This document shows, in pieces, positions 1 to 7,243 of a stretch of 9,990 nucleotides of DNA. The notes beneath the pieces were generated by a model. That model ran no database searches. It had not been told where the DNA came from and saw only the letters and a program-made list of their open reading frames with translations. This stretch comes from Bacillota bacterium (lineage in GTDB: Bacteria > Bacillota > Clostridia > Peptostreptococcales > Anaerovoracaceae). The DNA is taken from contig JAFWFF010000128.1 of assembly GCA_017515765.1 (NCBI GenBank), positions 1 through 9,990 of the forward strand, read 5' to 3'. Both the position numbers and the translations under genes were made by a program. Numbering within the stretch: the first letter of the stretch is position 1; the number at the start of each line of letters is the position of its first letter.

Positions 1-2
1 TG

Positions 3-578
3 ATCCTCCCGAGGAAACAGGAAGGCCCGGAAGACGAGTTCCCGGAAGACCCGAGGAGCGAACTGGTAGAGCGCATCCTCGAATACAAGAAGTTCAAGGA
101 ACTCTCCATGATCCTCGGAGAGAAGGCGGAGGAAGCCGCTTTGATCTACGACAAGCCGAAGGAAGACATCTCGGTGTACCTGGACAATCCGGACGAGTAC
201 CTCTCGCTGACCCTGGACAAGTTCGTCTCGGCCTTTGAGCTCTTCCTGCAGCGAGAGAAGCGGATGGCGGACGTAAGGGCGAGATACCAGAGGGTCGAGC
301 GCGAGAAGTCCTCCATAGAGAACAGGATCAGGTATATCGCGTCCAGGCTGAAGAGCGCGATGGCCAGAGGCGTCCGAAAGATGCCGCTCCGCGATCTGAT
401 CCCGAACAAAAAAGACAGATACGACATAGTCGTGACCTTCTCGTCTGTGCTACAGATGATGAAGGATAAGGTGATAGACGCCGAGCAGAAGAAGAATTAC
501 GGGGAGATAACAGTCTCTCCGCTGACCGATGATATAGAGAAGGCGGCCGCTCAGGAGACCGCAGGCATGAAGGAGTAG
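3..578 (+). CDS. scpA: Segregation and condensation protein A, C-terminal part (5' end outside window)
   Basis: ScpA is the kleisin subunit of the bacterial condensin. It bridges the heads of the SMC dimer and binds ScpB to compact and segregate the chromosome. The reading frame is open from base 3, so the N-terminal SMC-neck-binding part (roughly 60 residues, judging from a usual length near 250) lies outside the window; 191 residues are visible. The visible part starts in a segment reading LPRK...EDPRSELVERILEYKKFKE, a hallmark of the family. A basic/helical linker follows, and then the C-terminal winged-helix region that contacts the SMC cap (VVTFSSVLQMMKDKVIDAEQ, then the GEITV strand). 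The stop codon is 2 bp before scpB, and the scpB ribosome-binding site lies inside the last codons of scpA, so the two are translationally coupled. The family call rests on motif recognition and on the scpB neighbour. Confidence 0.93.
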   Translation: MLPRKQEGPEDEFPEDPRSELVERILEYKKFKELSMILGEKAEEAALIYDKPKEDISVYLDNPDEYLSLTLDKFVSAFELFLQREKRMADVRARYQRVEREKSSIENRIRYIASRLKSAMARGVRKMPLRDLIPNKKDRYDIVVTFSSVLQMMKDKVIDAEQKKNYGEITVSPLTDDIEKAAAQETAGMKE

Positions 579-580
579 CT

Positions 581-1180
581 ATGTACAGCAGGAAAAGGGC
601 AAAATCCGCGCTTGAGTCGCTTATGTATATCTGGGGAGAACCGCTCGACGCCGCTATGGCCGCGGAGGCCTGCGACATCACCAAAGCCGAGGCGGCTGAA
701 TGCTTTGAGGAACTCATGGCTGAATACGACCAGGAAGGCCGCGGGATCATGATCCGCAAGGTGGGCGACGGGTATCAGTTCGCGACGAGGCCCGAGAACG
801 CGGAATACATAGAGAAGCTCTGCACGCCGGTAAAGACCAGGAGGCTCTCGCAGGCCGCCCTTGAGGTGCTCGCGATAGTGGCCTACAAGCAGCCGGTGAC
901 CAAAGCCGAGATCGACGCGATTCGCGGCATCAAATGCGACCGCATAATCGAGGGCCTTATGAAGAAGGAACTCGTCGAGGAGAAGGGAAGGTCCGCCGGT
1001 ATCGGACGCCCGATCCTCTACGGGACCACCGACACCTTCCTTAAACAGTTCGGGTTCTCCTCGCTGAAGGACCTGCCCGAGATAGAAGACATAGAAGATA
1101 CTTTGACCGCTGATACCGACTACGATCCGGGCGATCTCCAGATGGTGATGGAATATGGACCAGATACTCGAGAAAGTTAA
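581..1180 (+). CDS. scpB: Segregation and condensation protein B
   Basis: ScpB is a dimer of tandem winged-helix domains that binds the middle of ScpA and regulates SMC-ScpAB ATPase and loop formation. The 199-residue product matches the usual length near 190-200. The N-terminal winged helix begins with the typical ALESLMYIWGEPL stretch (about residues 8-20). The second domain carries the strongly conserved SQAALEVLAIVAYKQPVTKAEI stretch (about residues 90-110), followed by an IRGI-like segment and GRPILYGTTDTFLKQFGFSSLKDLPE near the end. A Shine-Dalgarno AAGGAG at 570-575 sits 5 bp before the ATG, which fixes the start. The last 26 bp overlap the next gene, suggesting coupled translation with the CpXC protein. 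Confidence 0.96.
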   Translation: MYSRKRAKSALESLMYIWGEPLDAAMAAEACDITKAEAAECFEELMAEYDQEGRGIMIRKVGDGYQFATRPENAEYIEKLCTPVKTRRLSQAALEVLAIVAYKQPVTKAEIDAIRGIKCDRIIEGLMKKELVEEKGRSAGIGRPILYGTTDTFLKQFGFSSLKDLPEIEDIEDTLTADTDYDPGDLQMVMEYGPDTRES

Positions 1181-1826
1181 GATACGCTGCGAAGGCTGCG
1201 GGAACGAGATCTACGTCGGGATCAAAGAGTTCGTGGACGTCACCGACAACCCCGCGGACAAGCAGGCGCTGCTCGACGGGACCTTTTTCGTGACTACCTG
1301 CCGGGAATGCGGCGACCGGATCCTTGTGGAATACCCGATAATGTACGTCGACCGCGACAAAAAGCTCACGGTGTACATGCTGCCGGGCGGAGGTCCGGAG
1401 GTCCTGGAACAGCTGAACAGCCTGCCTGTGCCCGAGAAGGACGTCGACCCCGAGGCGGTCTTCAGGCTCGTGACCAACGGGACCGACCTCATAGAAAAGA
1501 TACTGATCTTTGACAACGGCAGGGACGACAGGCTCATAGAGCTCTACAAGCTGGTACTCGCGGGCAAGATAAGGGAGGACTGGCCGGACGTCACCGGGGA
1601 CGACCTCCTGTACTATTCTGAGAACGGTTCGGAATTCTTCATAGTCTGGGACGAAGACCTGGATCCCGGCTCCGAGAAGCTGACGATAATCCTCGACGAG
1701 GAACTCTACCAAAGGCTGATAGACGATTTCAGCGAGGCGGTAGCCCTGGAACCGAACAAATACGCTTTGGTAGACCAGGAATGGATAGAAGAGCGCGCGA
1801 CGGTCGAAGGCGGAGAAAGCATGTAG
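1155..1826 (+). CDS. CpXC-domain zinc-ribbon protein of unknown function
   Basis: The 223-residue protein has two CxxC knuckles, C12/C15 (CEGC) and C49/C52 (CREC), that should hold one zinc ion. Between and after them is a beta-rich stretch ending in PIMYVDRDKKLTVYMLP (about residues 61-77). This layout matches the CpXC family, known mostly from Firmicutes and lacking a firm biochemical role. The C-terminal ~140 residues are acidic and hold no motif I can assign, apart from the TNGTDLIEKILIFDNGRDD segment (about residues 108-126) that I associate with this family. There is no signal peptide or membrane segment, so it is probably cytosolic. The gene starts inside the end of scpB, and a GGTGAT (1144-1149) ahead of the ATG is a weak ribosome-binding site, so coupling to scpB is likely. 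proB follows after 28 bp. The family call is firm; function is unknown. Confidence 0.82.
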   Translation: MDQILEKVKIRCEGCGNEIYVGIKEFVDVTDNPADKQALLDGTFFVTTCRECGDRILVEYPIMYVDRDKKLTVYMLPGGGPEVLEQLNSLPVPEKDVDPEAVFRLVTNGTDLIEKILIFDNGRDDRLIELYKLVLAGKIREDWPDVTGDDLLYYSENGSEFFIVWDEDLDPGSEKLTIILDEELYQRLIDDFSEAVALEPNKYALVDQEWIEERATVEGGESM

Positions 1827-1837
1827 CGCGGGGATGC

Positions 1838-1845
1838 GGAGGAAG
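1838..1845 (+). promoter_or_regulatory. Ribosome-binding site that decides the proB start
   Basis: GGAGGAAG lies 9 bp before the ATG at 1855. The alternative in-frame ATG at 1834 would place this Shine-Dalgarno inside the coding region, and it has no purine-rich site at a suitable distance of its own. The ATG at 1855 is therefore preferred, giving a 277-residue protein. ATGs at 1876 and 1879 remain possible because the conserved kinase fold begins only at RVVVKIG. Confidence 0.6.
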
Positions 1846-1854
1846 AACGGCAGG

Positions 1855-2688
1855 ATGAACGGTGATATACGCGCGATGATGCGCAGCAAGAAAAGAGTCG
1901 TTGTAAAGATCGGCTCCTCGTCTCTCACGCATATGGAGACAGGGCGCCTGGACCTTGTAAAACTGGAGATCCTGGTAAGGGAGCTTTCGGATCTCAGGAA
2001 CCGCGGGATAGACGTGGTCCTGGTGACTTCCGGCGCGATAATGGCCGGGAGGACCGCGCTGGGCTTCTCCGAGAGGCCTCAGGACATTTCCGAGAAGCAG
2101 GCCTGCGCAGCGGTCGGACAGGCAAGGCTGATGATGATCTACCAGAAACTCTTCGCGGAGTACAACCAGGTCTGCGGCCAGATACTTCTCACCAAGAACA
2201 ACGTGACGGAGCCGGAGAGCCGCGAGAACGCGAAGAATACCTTCGACGAGCTGCTTAAGCTGAAGGTGATCCCGGTAGTGAACGAGAACGACACGGTCGC
2301 GACCCAGGAGATCGAATCCCTGGCTGTGTTCGGGGACAACGACACGCTTTCCGCGGTCGTGGCGGAGCTCGTCGGGGCGGACCTTTTGATCCTGCTCTCC
2401 GACATAGACGGGCTTTATACCGCGGATCCCCATACGGACAGCTCCGCGAGATTCATAAGCATAGTGGAATCGCTCGACGAGAGCGTGCTGTCGATGGGCA
2501 AGAGCACGACAGGTACCAACGCGGGGACCGGCGGCATGGCGACCAAGCTTTCAGCGGCAAGGATAGCGATGGACGCGGGGATAGATATGGTGATAGGCAG
2601 CGGGGAAGACTTCCGCGTGCTGCACAGGATACTCGACGGAGAAGACGTCGGCACCCTTTTCGCGGGGAGCCGCGCTAAGCGCATATAG
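1855..2688 (+). CDS. proB: Glutamate 5-kinase, kinase domain only (no PUA domain)
   Basis: This enzyme phosphorylates the gamma-carboxyl of L-glutamate with ATP, the first and usually proline-inhibited step of proline synthesis, in the cytosol. The product is 277 residues from the preferred start. Amino acid kinase signatures occur in order: RVVVKIGSSSL (about 14-24), VTSGAI, the glutamate-site NENDTVA (from 143), FGDNDTLSA (GDND at 160-163), LLSDIDGLYTADP and the nucleotide-site GTGGMATK (224-231). The protein stops right after the kinase fold, at about 270 residues, whereas the E. coli type carries a C-terminal PUA domain and is about 367 residues. Shorter kinase-only forms are common in clostridia, so this is not a truncation. 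proA follows after 17 bp, the classical proBA order; the two enzymes hand over the unstable glutamyl phosphate. Confidence 0.96.
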   Translation: MNGDIRAMMRSKKRVVVKIGSSSLTHMETGRLDLVKLEILVRELSDLRNRGIDVVLVTSGAIMAGRTALGFSERPQDISEKQACAAVGQARLMMIYQKLFAEYNQVCGQILLTKNNVTEPESRENAKNTFDELLKLKVIPVVNENDTVATQEIESLAVFGDNDTLSAVVAELVGADLLILLSDIDGLYTADPHTDSSARFISIVESLDESVLSMGKSTTGTNAGTGGMATKLSAARIAMDAGIDMVIGSGEDFRVLHRILDGEDVGTLFAGSRAKRI

Positions 2689-2705
2689 ATCAGAGAGGTG
2701 ATTCT

Positions 2706-3956
2706 ATGAGAACTGATCTGGAAGAGAAGGGAAGGCTGGCCAAAGCAGCGTCCAGAAAACTTCCCAAACTGCCGCAGGACGGGAAGAACAAAGCGCTCCT
2801 CGCCTGCGCGGACGCTCTGGAACGGAAAGCCGGAGACATACTCGCGGCCAACGGCCTGGATCTGGATAAGGCAAGAGCGAACGGGATGAGCCCGGCTCTC
2901 CTTGACAGGCTGGCCCTGACGGAGGAACGTATCGCTTCGATGGCCGAGGGTCTAAGGCAGGTCGCTTCGCTCGACGATCCGGTCGGCGAGGTCACAGGCA
3001 TGAAGAAGCGCCCGAACGGGCTTTTGATCGGCAGGAAACGCGTGCCGCTCGGGGTCGTCGGGATGATCTACGAGGCGAGGCCGAACGTGACCTGCGACGC
3101 CTTCGCGCTCTGCTTCAAGACCGGGAACGCGGTGATCCTGAAGGGCGGAAGCGACGCGATAAACAGCAATATCGCGATAGTCAAAGTCCTGAGGGAAGTG
3201 CTGGAGGAGCAGGGGATAGACGAGAACGCTGTCCAGCTGATCGAGGACACCTCGCGCGAAGCGGCTTCGGAGTTCATGCAGATGCGCGGCTATCTGGACG
3301 TCCTGATACCGAGAGGCGGGGCAGGTCTTATCAAAGCCGTCGTGGAGAACAGCAAGGTCCCCGTGATCGAGACGGGCACAGGGAACTGCCACGTTTTCGT
3401 GGACGAGTCCGCAGACATCGATATGGCCCGCCGGATAATAATAAACGCAAAGACCCAGAGGATCGGCGTGTGCAACGCCTGCGAGTCCCTGGTGATCCAC
3501 GAGCGCATAGCGCCGGAGATCCTGCCTTTGATCGGTGAAGACCTCGGGTCGCGCGGAGTCGAGATCAGGGGCGACGCGAGATGCAGGACTCTGATCAAAG
3601 ACGCCGTCCCGGCGTCCGAAGACGACTGGGGCCGCGAATATCTGGACCTCATCATCTCGGTGAAGACCGTGTCCGGCATCGACGAGGCGATAGAGCACAT
3701 AAATAGATACAGCACCGGCCATTCCGAAACGATAGTAACGGAAGACTACGGCAATGCGCAGAGATTCCTGGACGAGATCGATTCGGCGGCGGTATACGTC
3801 AACGCGTCGACCAGGTTCACGGACGGATTCGAGTTCGGATACGGCGCGGAGATAGGGATAAGCACGCAGAAGCTTCACGCCAGAGGGCCCATGGGCCTCG
3901 AGGCTCTGACAACGACTAAATACGTGATCTACGGAAACGGCCAGGTAAGGCCGTAG
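2706..3956 (+). CDS. proA: Gamma-glutamyl phosphate reductase
   Basis: ProA reduces gamma-glutamyl phosphate with NADPH to glutamate-5-semialdehyde, the second step of proline synthesis. The 416-residue length is standard. It has the aldehyde-dehydrogenase fold with the ProA signatures LGVVGMIYEARPNVT followed by GNAVILKGGSDA (about residues 118-158), and the catalytic cysteine C256 within RIGVCNACESL. C-terminal family motifs HINRYSTGHSETIVTE, then AVYVNASTRFTDGFEFG and GAEIGISTQKLHARGPMGLEALTT, are intact. A good Shine-Dalgarno (AGAGGTG, 2693-2699) sits before the ATG at 2706. It is 17 bp after proB and 28 bp before purC, so it is co-transcribed at least with proB. Nothing is broken or missing. 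Confidence 0.97.
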   Translation: MRTDLEEKGRLAKAASRKLPKLPQDGKNKALLACADALERKAGDILAANGLDLDKARANGMSPALLDRLALTEERIASMAEGLRQVASLDDPVGEVTGMKKRPNGLLIGRKRVPLGVVGMIYEARPNVTCDAFALCFKTGNAVILKGGSDAINSNIAIVKVLREVLEEQGIDENAVQLIEDTSREAASEFMQMRGYLDVLIPRGGAGLIKAVVENSKVPVIETGTGNCHVFVDESADIDMARRIIINAKTQRIGVCNACESLVIHERIAPEILPLIGEDLGSRGVEIRGDARCRTLIKDAVPASEDDWGREYLDLIISVKTVSGIDEAIEHINRYSTGHSETIVTEDYGNAQRFLDEIDSAAVYVNASTRFTDGFEFGYGAEIGISTQKLHARGPMGLEALTTTKYVIYGNGQVRP

Positions 3957-3984
3957 AGCAGAACTGTGCAGAAAGGATGAAAAG

Positions 3985-4845
3985 ATGAAAGAGTTCACAC
4001 CGTTCAAAGAAGGCAAGGTCCGCGAGATCTACGACAACGGCGACAGCCTCATAATGGTCGCGACCGACAGGATCTCCGCGTTCGACGTGATCCTGAAGAA
4101 CAAAGTCGAGGGCAAGGGCAGGATCCTCACCCAGATGTCGAAGTTCTGGTTTGACTTTACCCGCGACATAGTGGACAACCACGTGATATCGACCGATACG
4201 GCAGACATGCCTGAATTCTTCAGACAGCCGAAGTTCGAAGGAAGAAGCATGATGTGCAGGAAGCTCCGCATGCTGCCCGTCGAGTGCATAGTCCGCGGAT
4301 ACATCACCGGAAGCGGCTGGGCCAGCTATCAGAAGACCGGCGAGGTCTGCGGCATAGATCTTCCGGAGGGACTCAGGGAATCGGACAAGCTCCCCGAACC
4401 CATCTACACCCCGAGCACCAAAGCCGAGATAGGCGACCACGACGAGAACATCTCATATAAGGAAAGCATCGCCGTGCTTGAGCGCGAGTTCCCGGGACAC
4501 GGCGAGGAATACGCCGCCGCTCTCCGCGACAACACCATCGCGATCTACAAGAAATGCGCGGAATACGCGCTCAGCAGAGGCATAATCATAGCTGATACCA
4601 AATTCGAATTCGGCATCGACGACGAAGGCAGAGTGGTCATCGGAGACGAGATGCTCACTCCGGACAGCTCCAGGTTCTGGCCTCTCGAAGGATATGAGCC
4701 CGGAAAGTCCCAGCCTTCCTTCGACAAACAGTTCGTAAGAGACTGGCTGAAGGCCAATCCGGACAGCGGCTACGAGCTCCCCGACGACGTGATAGAGAAG
4801 ACCATCGCGAAGTATCAGGAAGCTTATGACCTTTTGACCAAATAG
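3985..4845 (+). CDS. purC: Phosphoribosylaminoimidazole-succinocarboxamide synthase (SAICAR synthase)
   Basis: PurC joins CAIR and aspartate using ATP to make SAICAR, a late step of de novo purine (IMP) synthesis. The 286-residue protein starts with the ATP-site FKEGKVREIYD and VATDRISAFDVI. It carries CIVRGYITGSGWASYQKTG with the nearby PIYTPSTKAEIGDHDENI, and the C-terminal signature IADTKFEFGID followed by VIGDEMLTPDSSRFWP. All core motifs are intact, so the enzyme should be active. Its ribosome-binding site is AAAGGA within the 28 bp after proA. No other pur gene is adjacent, so purC stands apart from a purine operon here and is attached to the proline genes. A short hairpin directly follows the stop codon. 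Confidence 0.97.
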   Translation: MKEFTPFKEGKVREIYDNGDSLIMVATDRISAFDVILKNKVEGKGRILTQMSKFWFDFTRDIVDNHVISTDTADMPEFFRQPKFEGRSMMCRKLRMLPVECIVRGYITGSGWASYQKTGEVCGIDLPEGLRESDKLPEPIYTPSTKAEIGDHDENISYKESIAVLEREFPGHGEEYAAALRDNTIAIYKKCAEYALSRGIIIADTKFEFGIDDEGRVVIGDEMLTPDSSRFWPLEGYEPGKSQPSFDKQFVRDWLKANPDSGYELPDDVIEKTIAKYQEAYDLLTK

Positions 4846-4865
4846 GCCTGCGGAACAGCATGCCT
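4844..4865 (+). other. Short hairpin after the purC stop codon (no U-tract)
   Basis: AGGC-c-TGC, loop GGAACA, GCA-t-GCCT can fold into a seven-pair stem with one C/T mismatch. It begins at the purC stop codon. What follows (TTACCATTG) is not a run of T, so this is not a convincing intrinsic terminator. It may slow or process the transcript between purC and the zinc-ribbon gene, or it may be chance. Confidence 0.3.
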
Positions 4866-4890
4866 TACCATTGACTGAGAGGGAACGACA

Positions 4891-5982
4891 ATGAAGTTTT
4901 GCCATAATTGCGGCGCAAAGCTCGAAGACAATATGGAATTCTGCCCGAACTGCGGGACAGTACAGCTGAAGCTAAACCGGACGGTCCAGACCGTTCAGGA
5001 AGAGCCTGAGGCTGCGGCAGCCGAGCCGTTTGAGCCGGTTGCCGCGGTAGAGGCTCCGGAGGCGGCGGAACCTGCGGAAGCGGTCCCTTCATTTGAGAGG
5101 CCGCAGCCCGCTTCAACGCTTGAATACGGAAGACCGCCCGTTTTCGGCGGGACACCGCAGCAGGATCCGGCGACAGACGCTCCTAGACATGCCGGCGGGC
5201 AGGTACGCATGCCCAGAATCGGCGTTCCGACATTCCAGGGAAGGCCGGTCCACGGTGAAGCAATTGCCGACGGAGCGGTGCCTAAAGGAACAGAGGGCTC
5301 CTTCAGCGCCGGCTACGGCAGAGGCACGGAGCAGAGCAGCCAGCCCGTTCCGGCATTCAGACCGGACCAGCCATACCAGACAAAGCAGACCAACTGGCCG
5401 CACCAGACCAACTGGCCTGACCGTCAGGAGCAGGCTCCCGGTACCCAGGCGCAGCCGCCTGCAGGCGGCAAGAATGGCGGAAAAGGCGGTGGGAAAACGC
5501 TTTTGATCGTCCTGCTGGTCCTGATACTCGTCGCGGTGATCGCGATAGCCGCCATAGCGGTCTCTATGGTCGCGAAGGGCGGCGGGAAAGCCGAGCCTCA
5601 GGGGACCGGGTCTTCGGACCACGTGATCTTTGAGGACTGCGAGGTCGAGATCGGCGACGGATATCTGTTCAGGGACTTTGCCGGCGACGACGCGATAGCC
5701 GTAGAGGTGACCTGGACGAACAAAGGCAAAAATGCCGACTTCGCGGACGACGCCATAAGCGTTCAGGCATACCAGGACGGCGAGACGCTCGTTATGACGT
5801 TCCCGTCAGACCTCGACGATTTCAACGATATTTACAACAAAAGATTTGAGCTCGTCCAGCCCGGCGACAGCATAACCTTTGTCGCCTGCTTCGGACTGGA
5901 CAGCCAGACAGAGCCGGTGGACATAGAAGTTGTAAGCAACAATTACGACGGGAAGGCGACCTGCACGTTCACGATAGACTAG
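4891..5982 (+). CDS. Zinc-ribbon, single-pass membrane protein with DUF5067-like C-terminal domain
   Basis: The protein has 363 residues in three parts. First is an N-terminal zinc ribbon with cysteines C4, C7, C18 and C21 (MKFCHNCG, then FCPNCG). Next is a long low-complexity linker of about 170 residues, first rich in A, E and P, then in Q, P, G and N. A strongly hydrophobic segment at about 203-228 (TLLIVLLVLILVAVIAIAAI) is followed by a globular C-terminal domain (about 244-363). That domain contains FRDFAGDDAIAVEVTWTNKG, SVQAYQDGETL and LVQPGDSITF, resembling DUF5067, an immunoglobulin-like extracellular domain of Firmicutes. With no signal peptide and the ribbon at the front, the likely topology is ribbon inside and C-terminal domain outside. 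It starts after GAGAGGGA (4877-4884), 45 bp beyond purC. Function is unknown; a sensing or cell-envelope role is only inference. Confidence 0.78.
   Translation: MKFCHNCGAKLEDNMEFCPNCGTVQLKLNRTVQTVQEEPEAAAAEPFEPVAAVEAPEAAEPAEAVPSFERPQPASTLEYGRPPVFGGTPQQDPATDAPRHAGGQVRMPRIGVPTFQGRPVHGEAIADGAVPKGTEGSFSAGYGRGTEQSSQPVPAFRPDQPYQTKQTNWPHQTNWPDRQEQAPGTQAQPPAGGKNGGKGGGKTLLIVLLVLILVAVIAIAAIAVSMVAKGGGKAEPQGTGSSDHVIFEDCEVEIGDGYLFRDFAGDDAIAVEVTWTNKGKNADFADDAISVQAYQDGETLVMTFPSDLDDFNDIYNKRFELVQPGDSITFVACFGLDSQTEPVDIEVVSNNYDGKATCTFTID
5386..5421 (+). repeat. 18-bp in-frame tandem repeat, two copies, in the linker of the zinc-ribbon protein
   Basis: Two adjacent 18-bp units (5386-5403 and 5404-5421) are identical in their first 14 bases, CAGACCAACTGGCC, and both end in AC. 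They encode QTNWPH and QTNWPD. The unit length is a multiple of three, so expansion or contraction would leave the frame intact. A looser relative (QPYQTK) precedes them. Confidence 0.85.
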
Positions 5983-6004
5983 AGGCGCAGGCCGGAAGGA
6001 TGAG

Positions 6005-7237
6005 CTAGTAGTCGATACCGATATCGTTATCGATGACGCGGGCGTAGGAAACGGCGCTCTTTCCGAATTTCCGGCGGATCTGGTCCATCGCTTCCTCGAG
6101 GCCCAGAGCCTTGTCGAGCGACTTGTCGCGCTCCGCGAGAGCGTCTGGCACCGCGCCGAAGAAGGACAGCTGCTCGGACGTTTCACCGGCCTCGTCGGTG
6201 AGCTCGATCGCCGTGACGGTGATCTGCCTTATGGGGGAGGAGCCGGAGCGCATCTCCTTAATGATATCGAAAGCGCGCCTCCTGATCTCGGTGGAGACGT
6301 TGGTCGGGGAAGGGTATTTCTTCTGGCGTGAGATGTCGCGGAAGTCCGGGCTGCGGAGGTCGACTTTGACCCCGAAGACCTTAAGGCCGTATTTACTGAG
6401 CCTTGCCGCCACGGTGTCCGAAAGTGCCGTCAGAGCGGTCAGGATCTCGTCGTCGCTCGCGATATCCCGGCGGAAAGTGCTCCCGTGGCCGACGGATTTC
6501 ATCATGCTCCTCTCGCCGTAGAGCGAGACGGGGCTTTCGTCAAGGCCAAGCGCGTAGCTTCGGAGAAGCGGCCCCTGTTTGCCGAGAAGATCCGACAGGA
6601 CGCCGGGAGGGGTCTCGGCAAGGGCCCCGATAGTGTCGACGCCGATACCGCGCAGCCTCTGGGCTGTAGAGAATCCCACGAAGAACATCTCTTCGATCGG
6701 GAGCGGCCAAAGGAGCTCTCTGAAGTTCTCCCGGGTGATCTCGGTGGTAGCGTCGGGCTTCTTGTATTCACTTCCCATCTTGGCGAAGAATTTGTTGAAG
6801 GACACGCCTGCGGAGAGAGTGAGCCCGAGCTCCTTCTTTACGCGGTTCCTGATAGCGTCGGCGATCTCCCGGCCGGTGCCGAAGAGCTTTTGGCTGGCTG
6901 TCACGTCGAGCCAGGACTCGTCGATGCTGAAAGGCTCGACCTGGTCGGTATACTGCTGATAGATGCCGTTTATGAGGCGGCAGAACTCGCTGTACTTATC
7001 GTAATGAGGCGGCAGCAAAACAAGGTCGGGACATTTCTTCCTGGCCTGCCAGATGGTCTCCGCCGTTACGACGCCGTACTTCTTGGCCGGCTCGTTCTTG
7101 GCGAGGATGATGCCGTGACGGTTCTCGGGGTTGCCGCAGACCGCCATTGGCCTGTCGCGCAGATCCGGCCTCGAAAGAAGCTCGACCGAGGCAAAGAAAC
7201 CGTTCATATCGCAATGTAAGATAACGCGGTCTTTCAT
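6005..7237 (-). CDS. dinB: DNA polymerase IV (Y-family translesion polymerase)
   Basis: DinB copies past lesions and extends misaligned primers with low fidelity. The 410-residue protein has the palm-domain catalytic acids D10 (HCDMNGFFASVE) and D106/E107 (SIDESWLDVT). F15 is at the usual steric-gate position. NEPAKKYGVVTAETIWQARKKCP is a finger-region signature. The helix-hairpin-helix region (FFVGFSTAQRLRGIGVDTIGAL) and the little-finger domain follow. A beta-clamp-binding motif, QLSFF, sits at 356-360, ahead of a C-terminal helix rather than at the very end. N12 replaces the aspartate of the DMD motif seen in E. coli, which I believe is common in Gram-positive relatives. It runs convergent to the zinc-ribbon gene (22 bp between stops) and divergent from the flavoprotein gene. 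A LexA box and a strong promoter lie directly upstream; no Shine-Dalgarno precedes the ATG. Confidence 0.95.
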   Translation of the reverse strand: MKDRVILHCDMNGFFASVELLSRPDLRDRPMAVCGNPENRHGIILAKNEPAKKYGVVTAETIWQARKKCPDLVLLPPHYDKYSEFCRLINGIYQQYTDQVEPFSIDESWLDVTASQKLFGTGREIADAIRNRVKKELGLTLSAGVSFNKFFAKMGSEYKKPDATTEITRENFRELLWPLPIEEMFFVGFSTAQRLRGIGVDTIGALAETPPGVLSDLLGKQGPLLRSYALGLDESPVSLYGERSMMKSVGHGSTFRRDIASDDEILTALTALSDTVAARLSKYGLKVFGVKVDLRSPDFRDISRQKKYPSPTNVSTEIRRRAFDIIKEMRSGSSPIRQITVTAIELTDEAGETSEQLSFFGAVPDALAERDKSLDKALGLEEAMDQIRRKFGKSAVSYARVIDNDIGIDY

Positions 7238-7243
7238 GGTTTA

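Noticed and set aside
1041..1928. Long minus-strand open frame (295 codons) across scpB, the CpXC gene and proB
   Set aside because: It overlies three well-supported plus-strand genes, has no family motif, and is explained by the GC-rich codon pattern of the real genes.
2952..4016. Long minus-strand open frame (354 codons) opposite proA
   Set aside because: It mirrors intact proA, is rich in H/R/D/V typical of an antisense shadow, and has no recognisable domain or ribosome-binding site.
5386..5421. The tandem repeat as the start of a CRISPR-like array
   Set aside because: There are only two directly adjacent 18-bp units without spacers, in frame inside a coding linker.
5977..6013. GACTA...TAGTC inverted pair between the convergent zinc-ribbon gene and dinB as a bidirectional terminator
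   Set aside because: The arms are only 5 bp with a 27-base loop and no T-run on either strand. Most likely chance.
6485..7219. Plus-strand open frame (244 codons) inside dinB
   Set aside because: dinB on the minus strand has all catalytic motifs. The plus frame is its reverse complement and matches no family.
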